From NCBI RefSeq assembly GCF_020080835.1, contig NW_025401886.1, forward strand, positions 248,001-312,000: a stretch of DNA of 64,000 nt, written 5' to 3'. The notes under the pieces are model-generated. The model worked only from the letters and a program-made list of their open reading frames with translations. It was not told the origin of the DNA and ran no database searches. This DNA is from Cotesia glomerata (Eukaryota > Arthropoda > Insecta > Hymenoptera > Braconidae). Position numbers and translations under genes: made by a program. The stretch's first letter is position 1. The number at the start of each line of letters is the position of its first letter. Shown piece after piece: positions 55,651-64,000 of the stretch.

Positions 55651-56278
55651 TTTTTCAATTAAAGTATGCATCTATCTGTGCATTAAGCACGCGTATATTT
55701 GGTGTGTTTTGAGCGCCAGTAAATGTAAAATCTACTCTCTTGGTAGATTAAAATTCACATAAATTTCATTGCATGTAATGTTTTTAAATTAATTATTAAT
55801 TTTAATTTCATTCTTATTGAAATTAATGCATTAAAACAATTGCTTGGAGAATAAATTTATTAAGACTGACAGAATTGTATTTCAAAATCAGCTGATGGCG
55901 TGCAGCGCACGAATGTTTTTCTTATTTGTTCTTAATATAAACATTAAAAAATTAATTAATTTTTCTAATCATAGTGGAATTTATAGTGAAACATTTATTA
56001 TTGATATTTATAATTTACGATATTTAGTAATATATTGAAATAACTAGCTAATATTCTTGAGTTTACTAATATATGGAAGCCAATTTAAATTTTTCTGTAT
56101 ATTTTAATAACATATTTTTCATAAATATTTCAGAACCCAACAATCATCACAGGGGTCACAAAATATTATTATTGAAACTGGACATCACCAAGATCAGTTA
56201 AACACAAGACATATTATTAATGTTATGTAAGATTTTATTAATCTAATAGTACCAGAATATACTAATTTTTATTTAAGC
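55651..56278. other. AT-rich region upstream of the Helentron fragment
   Basis: No confident coding. Around 56130-56250 short open stretches might be worn helicase exons, but I cannot support a model. Confidence 0.3.
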
Positions 56279-57279
56279 TCTCAAGGAGGTACCTATGACG
56301 AGGTGGTCTATGAGTATAGTAAAAGTCATTCTATTTCATTACTTTACGTGGCTTTAACACGAGTAACAAGTCTTGAAGGATTGTTTATATGTAACAGTCA
56401 GGATAATTTAAGATTTTATCATGGAAGAAGAGTAGATTCATCAGTTTCAAGTTTACAGCAAGAATTTAAAAGATTATCTCTAAACAAATTTACTACATTG
56501 CAAGGACTGATCACTGAATTTATAAACTCCAGAAATAAATTAACCATTTATACTTTGAACTGCCGAAGTTTCAGAAAACATACTACTGATTTACAAGATT
56601 TTATTCGTCAAAGGAGTAACTTTTTATTACTAAATGAAACATGGCTTCCTGCAGATGAATCAGTTGACTTACCTAATTTTCATTGTATAGCTAAATTTAA
56701 GAGACAAAATGTTAGAGCCGCTGGAGTTGCCATTTATAAAAACAACAATACTTCACATATTACTACATTCAACATGGATTTAGTAATTCAAAATGCTACA
56801 GTTCATGTCTCCCAAACATCTATTGGCGATATATGTACTTCACACGTTAAACTAGAAGATGGAAGTGAATTGATGATGATTGTTGTGTACATTGCTCCTA
56901 ATAAAAAAATAAATGACATCATTTCATTTTTACACGAGAGATTATTTCCGTACAGTCACAGAGGTTCAATAACTTTCAAAACCAATAAAGAGAAACTACC
57001 ATTGGTTTTATCTGGGGATTTCAATGTAAATTTTGCAAAAGAAGAATCAACGCCATTAATTACGTTTCTCCAAGAAGATTTTCAATTGCAAATTAATAAC
57101 AATCCAAGAGAACCTACTACCGGTTACGGAACAACAATAGATGCTGTATTTATTAGATATCTTGATAATGTTATGTCCAATACTTTGTAACATACTTCAG
57201 TTACCATCAACCAATTGTCACAGTAATACCGTCCTCAGAGGCAACATCGAATATAACTATTACCGAAGTCACTGATTAA
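56279..57279 (+). pseudogene. Helentron-type Pif1 helicase C-terminus fused to an endonuclease
   Basis: The frame enters at SQGGTYDEVVYEYSKSHS and continues ISLLYVALTRVTSLEGLFICN, which are Pif1 helicase motifs V-VI, then passes without a break into an exonuclease-endonuclease-phosphatase domain: LTIYTLNCRSFRK, LLLNETWLPADESVDLPNF, RAAGVAIYKN, LVLSGDFNVNF. This helicase-endonuclease fusion is diagnostic of Helentrons (Helitron2), rolling-circle transposons whose endonuclease derives from a LINE. The frame stops at TAA 57190; a one-base shift at ~57183 restores the expected FVTYFSYHQPIV end, which runs to TAA at 57277. The Rep domain and most of the helicase are missing upstream. Confidence 0.75.
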
Positions 57280-57960
57280 ACGAATTAAGTAGTCACGATT
57301 TGAAATAAATTCGTAAATTTTTGTATTTAATGAAAATAAATGTTTATTCAATAAATAGTCATCGTTATCTGGAAAAAAAATCGTCATATTTTATTTTATC
57401 ATTATGACATATTTAGTTCCTATCACAATCTGTTCTTTTCTGCATATTACTTTTACAAAATAATGTCGATGTTTCACATCTGCCAGGCGTCCCGTGACGG
57501 CTCACATTTTTTTTTATTATTAATCTGCATATTATATGTTATAACAGGTATTTTGGCCTCGTGCGTTAGCGAAGGTGAAGCCCGAAATAAATAACTTGGC
57601 CTACCTGCTTTACCTATTGTTGGGCGCCAGGAGCTTTGCTCCAATCACATCAATTCCGGCTGCTTCGGTCCGGGACTCTTCGTCGGGTGGCGGGCCTTAA
57701 GGGTACGACTTAATTATAGAAGGGACGAGGAATATAATCGGGAAATTCACGTATTAACTCGCCGTAATTAATAAAAAAAATAAATCATAAATTTATTAAC
57801 AATTATAATTCAAAGTAAATATTCAAGATTAACAATAATCAAATTATCATCTACATCGTCGTCGAGACGCCGCACGCAATACAAAATAAATGCAAATTGA
57901 TACTAGAATCTAATCGACTCGTCGTAATTGATTTAACTTATTAAATCATTCACAAAAAAA
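57280..57960. other. 3' flank of the Helentron and a GC-richer TGTTGGGCGCC segment
   Basis: Starts AT-rich, then from ~57540 has 'tgttataacagg', 'tgttgggcgccaggagc' and 'cttcgtcgggtggcgggcc'. TGTTGGGCGCC-type starts occur in insect LTRs, but no matching second LTR, primer-binding site or target duplication can be shown. Confidence 0.3.
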
Positions 57961-59690
57961 AAATTAAAATGATAGAAGCGCCGCATTTAATTAATAATAT
58001 TCAAGAAAAATAATTAATTAAATTTTTTAAGAAAACTTAATCTTCGCTCAATTTAATTCATAATAATTAATTAAGTAACTAATAAAATAATCAAATCGCC
58101 GCGTTAACTTAATAATAATTAATTAATATAACAAAAGAAATTCAAATCTTCGCTCTCAATTTTATTAATAATAATTAATAAAATTAATAAAAATAAATTA
58201 ACCCGATCGCCGTAGTCAATTGATACTCACTAATTACATTTTCTAAACAAACTTTAATCAAATCGCCGAATTTGATTAATAATCAATTACAATAATCAAA
58301 ATAATTAATTAAATCGCCGACTTTAATTAATAATAATTAATTAAATTTTGAACAACAACAAAAAATTAAGCTTCGTGCCCAATTTAATTAATAACAATTC
58401 GTTAAATGAACAAACCTAAACAAAATCGCCGAATTTAATTAATAAAGAAGAAGAATATATGGCGAGGCTTTCGCCTACCTCCGAAGAGGCCGTTTCCTGG
58501 GCTCAAAAGAGCTATGCACGCGGGTATATCTGTCCTACCCTCACATAGGAAATACACAGCCAAGTTTGCTGGCAAGGAAAAACCCTGCCCTCAAGCATTT
58601 ACGCTATCATAGGACAGATGTGAATTGAGTTGAATTTGATGTCAATCTGTCCTCGTACTCAGTTAACTGTATCAACCTATTCAACGACTGCGTTAGCCTG
58701 ATCGGTAATATAATGACAACCCGACCAGTTACCAGCGGGGCCCATGCGGGGAGGTACAGCCGTAAGACTTGTTTGAGCCATAACACTTATACCCCCTTTC
58801 AAGAGTCTCGTTCGTTCGTCTGTCTAATCTAGTCCCCGAATCTTTGAGCTTACCTGCGTTGCCAAATAATTTTGACAACGTCACGAGGCCTTGCTCAGAT
58901 TTAATTAATAATAAGAAGAATATATGGTGAGGCTTTCGCCTACCTCCGAAGAGGCCGTTTCCTGGGCTCAAAAGAGCTATACACGCACGTAAATCTATCC
59001 TACCCTCACATAGGAAATACACAGCCAAGTTTGCCGGCAAGGAAAAACCCTGTCCTCAAGCATTTACGCTATCATAGGACAGATGTGAATTGAGTTGATT
59101 TTAATGTCAATCTGTCCTCGTACTTATTTAACTGTATCAACCCATTCAACGACTGCGTTAGCCTGATCGGTAATATAATAACAACCCGACCAGTTACCAG
59201 CGGGGCCCATGTGGGGAGGTGCAGCCGTAAGACCTGTTTGAGCCATAACACCTATCCCCCCTTACAAGAGTCTCGTTCGTTCGTTCTTCTGTCTATCCTA
59301 GTCCCCGAATCTTTGAGCTTACCTGCGTTGCCAAATTATTTTGACAACGTCACGAGGCCTTGCTCAGATTAATTAATAATAAATAATTAAATTTTCAACA
59401 AAATGGTCCAGTCGCCGGATTTAATCAATAATAATTAATTATAATAATGAAATTAAATAATTAAATCGCCGAATTTAAGTAATAAAAAAAAAACAAATAA
59501 TTAAATCGTCGAATTTAATTAATAATAATCAACTTACAAATGAAAAAAAAATTCATCAAATCTCCGAATTTATTTAATAATAATTTATTATAACAATGAA
59601 ATTAAATAATTAAATCGCCGAAGTTAATTAATAATAATTAAACAAAATTATTAAAAATACATAATCCTACGTCGCATTTAATGTAATTAA
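57961..59690. repeat. ~55-bp AT-rich satellite with a TCGCCG motif
   Basis: The phrase 'aaatcgccgaatttaattaa' and near variants recur about every 50-60 bp, at ~58090, 58207, 58262, 58313, 58425 and again at 59410, 59465, 59505, 59560 and 59615. The array is interrupted by the 465-bp duplication at 58446-59372. Confidence 0.75.
58446..59372. repeat. 465-bp tandem duplication inside the satellite
   Basis: Two copies beginning 'agaagaatatatggyga' at ~58449 and ~58914. Both contain 'cctccgaagaggccgtttcc', 'ccgaccagttaccagcgggg' and 'acgtcacgaggccttgctc'. GC content is much higher than in the surrounding satellite. Differences are few. No gene recognised. Confidence 0.85.
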
Positions 59691-61235
59691 CATAAATAAT
59701 TAAATTCCCACCCAAATTCACACTAACTTCAACGCGGCAGAACTCAAATTCAAAAAAAAAAATGTCAACCGCCGTGTACTCGGTGTCAGTAATTCGACTT
59801 GCGCACGAACCCGAAGCTCGATCAATGGGTAATCGAACTCATCGATTACCCCGGAAGTATAAACACAAAATCAAACAATAATAATAATCACAACCGAACA
59901 GCAGTAAACAACAAAATAGCGGTACCTAAATACCTCGCGGGATTATATGTACTAAGTAAACACAACTCAACCTTGGAGTTGCTCTACCACTACCCACGCT
60001 AGGCGTCAATGACAATTTTCTTTAACAAAAAAAAATAATTTATTTAAGCAACTCGATTAAATTTTAATTTTAATAAATCCCACCAGCTATTTTTAAGAGA
60101 AACGTGGCCACTTACCCTGGTCGAAGACTTTCTTGGCTAATGTCCTGGGTGGTGTCACCACGGCGATCGTCCTTGGCTTCCACATTAATAATACCCTGGT
60201 GTCGGTGAGTCCGGCGCAGCTTAGTACGTCGATTTATGCGTAATCCCCGGTGAGAATCTTCAAAGGACACCACGTGTGTCAGGCACGTCAGTTAACTAAC
60301 ACACGCACGTTGTAATTCTTTTTCTTTTGTTTTTAAACAAGTTGCCAACAATTGACAACCGCAATATTTCCAAATATGTACTTCGTCGTATATAAATTTG
60401 ATAATTATACAATTTTTTGTAATAATTTCTAAACAACAAGGGTTATAACAGAAAAATTCTCAGCGAATGACGAAAGATGCGTCCGTATACGGCGATCAGA
60501 AAACGTGGAAGGCCGGAAAAACCAGCACATCTCGCATTCCTTGATTACTCGCATGGACGGTGTGGCTCAATGTATCTAGAATAAGCGAAAGGAAATTTAG
60601 TATAGACCGGAAAGCTCAAATGGTAGAGTAGTCAACATGTCTTCGGAAGGTTCTGGAGGCAGGAACCCAGAACCCTCTCGGCAGTAGTTAACTTCAAACT
60701 CCAGAGATGGGCGCCATCTCTGCGCCGTTAGTCCGATTTTCTGATGTCGACGTGCCAATTGATGTATGAGCTGGAGCATTAGCGCGCTCGACAGCCTGCT
60801 CTACGACTTCACGCCTGCGCCGCTTGCTCACTCCAAATTCCAAGTCGTCCGTCGTCTTGTTCTCTCTGAACAGCTTTTCTCCGTCGATGATGATCTTGAA
60901 GATTATCCACGTCGATGATTCTCGTTGTCTTCCTTTCGCCGGTTCGTGGCCGTCGTCTTTTGTACCGGTTACAATACTTAAACTAACTTAAATCTAACTT
61001 CCAGCTAATTTATTTTACTAAAATTAAATTGTTTATTATCGCAATAAATTTTGTTTCGCGCGCAATCGAGCTTCGTTCGGATTTTCTCACGCGAGGGCGA
61101 CTCGGTCGCGGCGTATCCAACCAATGGACAGCAAATAAACAAAAAACTCAATATTTAAATTCATTTAAATTAAATTAATAAAATAAAATAGAAAAAAAAA
61201 TATTAACAGGTAGCGCTAAAAGCGGCCTGTTACAA
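59691..61235. other. Mixed non-coding region, GC-richer in parts
   Basis: No gene is supported. 60120-60300 and 60480-60990 are GC-richer, and 61060-61120 holds 'cgcgagggcgactcggtcgcgg'. The stretch ends with 'gcggcctgttaca'. A tRNA-like phrase (aagctcaaatggtagag) lies at 60614. The segment from ~57540 to here may be one large repeat whose ends I cannot prove. Confidence 0.3.
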
Positions 61236-61639
61236 TGTATAGATATATTCACGTCAATAGAAGTCATTTTCAAAAAATACTCAATTGAAGGCGCTAGTGA
61301 GTGATAATGATGAAAAAAGAAGTTATAGGAAAGTTTTAAATCATCATTGCTGTGATGTCTCCAAAAATTTGTGGTAACAAAAGTGAGCAAGTCGAAATTT
61401 TGCATGATACACGAAAGAAAAAACGTGGCCCTTACAGAAAATATAATTTTTTTGGAAGCACGGCAAAAATCCCGGCAAGAACTAAATCTAGGTGGCGACT
61501 AAAGTCTCGTGTTTAACAGTGAGTATCATTTACTCTTACTTAACTATGGATGTTTTGGATTTATATAAAATTGATATAATATAAAAATTGCAAGCTCAAT
61601 AAAACATATTTCCCAGACAAAATACTGCATCTTTCAACG
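61236..61639. other. AT-rich spacer
   Basis: No open frame, RNA or repeat structure that I can support. Confidence 0.3.
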
Positions 61640-62045
61640 AACTATGACAACAGCATTAGAAATCTGAAAAATTGCTTTGACCAGTCGGGTTCTAATCTTT
61701 CCGTGTGCCTTGACAATTGCTCTGCCTTTACATTGCGGCTGTGGACCGACTTGTGCTTTCTGTACCGCATTTGCCCTGATCCTCACCTCTGCCTAGGCTC
61801 TTGGAATAGTAACATGGAAAACCACAGAGAAAACCGATGTTAGTACAGTCGGAGCTGGGATAAGTCTACAGTGATCGATAAGAAACTCCTCTTTATCGAC
61901 CACTGGAGCATTAAGCCCCTCTCCTAGTGAGCAGAGAGATCCCTCGCGCTGGACGTCAACTAAGCGGTCACCCATCCAAGTACTAACCACGCTCAACGCT
62001 GCTTAACTAGGGTGATCTCCCGAGTCAGACGTGTGCTGCACGGCT
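61640..62045 (-). mobile_element. 5S rRNA-derived SINE-like element (SINE3 type candidate)
   Basis: On the minus strand the element starts near 62045 with 5S-like sequence and continues into a ~300-bp non-ribosomal body (cattaagcc..., tgttactattccaagagcc complement) down to ~61640. A 5S head fused to unrelated sequence is the design of SINE3 elements. Target duplication and tail are not visible. Confidence 0.5.
61951..62030 (-). rRNA. 5S rRNA-like fragment (pseudogene or SINE head)
   Basis: The minus strand reads GTTAAGCAGCGTTGAGCG then TGGTTAGTACTTGGATGGGT and GACCGC, the conserved internal control region and following part of eukaryotic 5S rRNA. The 5' part is poorly conserved and the 3' end (after GACCGCTTAGTTGACG) leaves the 5S consensus, so it is not a functional gene. 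Confidence 0.6.
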
Positions 62046-62310
62046 ATCTCTGCTACTTCTTTAGAGCAAATAATAAATTATCGGTAATATCTGATCTGAT
62101 CCAGCCATGTTTGAACTAAATACCGTCAGATCTAGTAATTTAATGCTGAATTTGGTTTAAACATGGCTAAATCTGGTAAGATCTGTTACTTGTTAGCCAA
62201 GTACAGCCCCAGACTATCAGGTTTAGTGGTATTTGGTTAATAAATATCAGATATGACCAGATTCAGCTTTGTTTGAATCAAATTCCAGAGGACTGAAAGT
62301 GGAAAAGGAC
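62046..62310. repeat. Degenerate repeat related to the BEN intron repeats
   Basis: Contains 'tttgaactaaataccgtcag', 'atctagtaatttaatgctg' and 'gctaaatctggtaagatctg', the same phrases as at 8430-9190 and 9590-9790. Confidence 0.55.
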
Positions 62311-62739
62311 CAGAGTAGTATATCTATTGGTATTTGGCCAAGAAATCTTGATTTGACTAATTTTCCCAAAACTATATAGCCTATATAAATTTCCTAAACA
62401 TTTCTGAAAAATTTTTTTTGGAGTTTACTCCTTAAGAATCGATTTTCATATAAGGCGCCCGGTATGAAAAAAATATGGAGTAAAACTTAGTCATCAAATG
62501 GGATAGTAACGTTTTTGGTGCGCATCAATTCTCGCGCACGTTTCACTTTTCAGTTGTGTGTGTGTGTGTGTGTGTGTATATACTTGTGTAGCCAGCACAG
62601 TATACTGCGTGATAGCTTATAGTCTAGTCAACAAGTGCCTTTTTGGTCAACTTTTTTCGGCAGTCTCCGAAAATTATGGTTGAGTTGTCATTCGATTCAG
62701 AACGGCATCTAGATGATTTTCGAAAAAAATGAAGTTCCG
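62311..62739. other. Non-coding with a (TG)n microsatellite
   Basis: (TG)n at about 62557-62578. No gene seen. Confidence 0.5.
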
Positions 62740-64000
62740 CTTGCAAAAATTTCAGAAGTTATTAACAATTAACTAAGAAAAAAAAATGGGGTTTAGATTT
62801 TGCAAATATCTCAAAAACTAATAAAGATTTTTCAAATTTAAAAAAAGATTCAAAAAGGAGAGGAAATTTCTCAAAAAAAGTTTTGACTCCCGAAATTGTA
62901 GGACTAATATTTATAATTTTCCCAGAGGGTTGAAAATACGCCCAAAAACGGATACTCCGGTTTGCGCAAGCCACGCCACCTTCGGACCTTCAATGAATAA
63001 ATATTATTTAAACTTATTAAATATGAAAATTAAAAATTAAAAAAATTCAGGCGCCTACAGGACAGATCAATGAATAATAATCCGTGGTCAAAAAATTTTT
63101 ATTGTGATTTTTCAATAAGTTATCCATTAATTAATTAACAATTTTTTGTAACACGAACATTAACATTGCAAGTGCGATAATTGTTAAACTATTAATCTGA
63201 GAATTTTTTTCCGTTCGTGGAGCTATTTTTCAAAGGTCTTAGAAAAGATTCCCGTTGGAAAAATTAAAAAATTGTTAATTTTCGTTTTTTTATTAACAAT
63301 TTACTAAGGTGAAAAATTATAAAGCTTTATTAAACATTGAAAAAAAATTTTTTTTTATATAATATTATTAATGATTCATTTTCTTATGATCAGAAGCTAC
63401 TTAAAAATGATTATTAATAATTTTTACCTACTATTGTTTAAAAAACTTCTATAAAAAAATGCGTTGTTTATGAGATAATTCAAAAATTTTTTCAGATAAT
63501 ATAATCTTTGTTGATAATTATGATTTAAAAAAAAAAAACAGTTTTTTAAAAAAATTTTTTTGCTGCTTAAAAACGCATTTGTTAGTTAAAAATTAATTGC
63601 AAAGGTTATTAAGAATTAACTGAAAAAGGGGGTTTAGTTTTTTACAAATATCTTAACAACTAGTAAAGATTTTTAAAACTTTTAAAAAAATTCAAAAAAT
63701 GGAGGAAATTTCCTAAAAAAAACGTCTGGACTCCTGGAACTGTAGAACCAATATTAATAATTTTCCCAGAGGGATGAAAATACGGCCGAAAATGGGTGCT
63801 CTGGCCTGCGTAAGCCATGTCTACTTTGAACACGATTAATAAAAATTATTTTAACATATTAAATATAAAATTTAAAAATTAAAAAAAACCAGGGGCTTAC
63901 TGGATAAATAAATGAACAATAATCCGCCTGAAAAAAGTTTTATCACAATTTTTCAATTAGTTATGCAATTGTTAATTAATAATTTTTTTTTTTGGCTTGA
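62740..64000. repeat. ~848-bp tandem repeat, at least 1.5 units, cut by the window end
   Basis: 'ttattaacaattaac' at 62758 and 'ttattaagaattaac' at 63606 open colinear segments sharing 'aaatatct.aaaaacta.taaagattttt', 'ttttcccagaggg.tgaaaatac' and 'aataataatccg' motifs. Divergence is moderate. Non-coding. Confidence 0.7.

Noticed and set aside
58729..59040. Minus-strand 103-aa frame in the 465-bp duplication
   Set aside because: It spans the junction of two repeat blocks and the paired frame in the other block is broken, with no family resemblance.
60597..60779. tRNA-like phrase aagctcaaatggtagag as a tRNA gene
   Set aside because: No B box at the right distance and no acceptor or anticodon stems can be paired.

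Overview
This is a eukaryotic, strongly AT-rich window that is almost wholly repetitive. It reads as an arthropod, most likely insect, nuclear genome. Two LINEs belong to the R1 clade, which is known from arthropods, and there are also R4/Dong-like, CR1/Jockey-like, Helitron and Helentron relics, cut-and-paste transposons with spliced genes, and 75-82 bp GT-AG introns. A parasitoid wasp is my guess, but nothing here proves the order. I see no prokaryotic features, operons, CRISPR arrays or intact viral genes.

Layout. 1-820: a satellite of ~44-bp monomers organised as a 132-bp trimer. 1957-7560: tandem ~900-bp units of a 'GAGCTC-hairpin' repeat carrying (CA)n, with a 5'-truncated R1-clade LINE in one (CA)n. 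7822-10845 (-): a multi-exon BEN-domain gene with a duplicated exon pair and several lesions. 10835-13009 (-): a decayed spliced transposase gene holding a 1.1-kb TTAA-flanked non-autonomous element. 13361-14766: a Helitron remnant with ~140-bp tandem repeats. 15249-17120 (+): an intact 597-aa tnp2-like transposase gene with a spliced leader. 17677-22064: a 4.4-kb DNA transposon with ~672-bp terminal inverted repeats and a decayed DDE-like gene. 22869-27120: MITE-like and foldback elements and an orphan first exon.

27947-34014: a nearly complete R1-clade LINE inside another GAGCTC unit, with target duplication and poly(A), one in-frame stop and a 1.2-kb insertion. 34196-44935: ~760-bp units ('S repeat') invaded by a TTA-flanked MITE, a nearly complete CR1/Jockey-type LINE (-) and a 2.1-kb element. 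44991-54783: three copies of an R4/Dong-like LINE with a restriction-enzyme-like endonuclease, all in (TAA)n; the last has an intact 1109-aa ORF and the first carries a trimeric tRNA-like insert. 54838-55650: a second copy of the unique block at 35 kb. 56279-57279: a Helentron Pif1-helicase/endonuclease end. 57960-59690: a ~55-bp AT-rich satellite split by a 465-bp tandem duplication. 61640-62045: a 5S rRNA-derived element. 62740-64000: two ~848-bp tandem units.

No set of genes here forms a host pathway. The window records nested insertion: microsatellite-seeking LINEs entered (CA)n and (TAA)n tracts of older repeats, and several in-window paralogous empty sites let insertion boundaries be read directly. 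Intact reading frames that could be functional are the tnp2-like gene, R1 ORF1 and the third R4/Dong-like copy.
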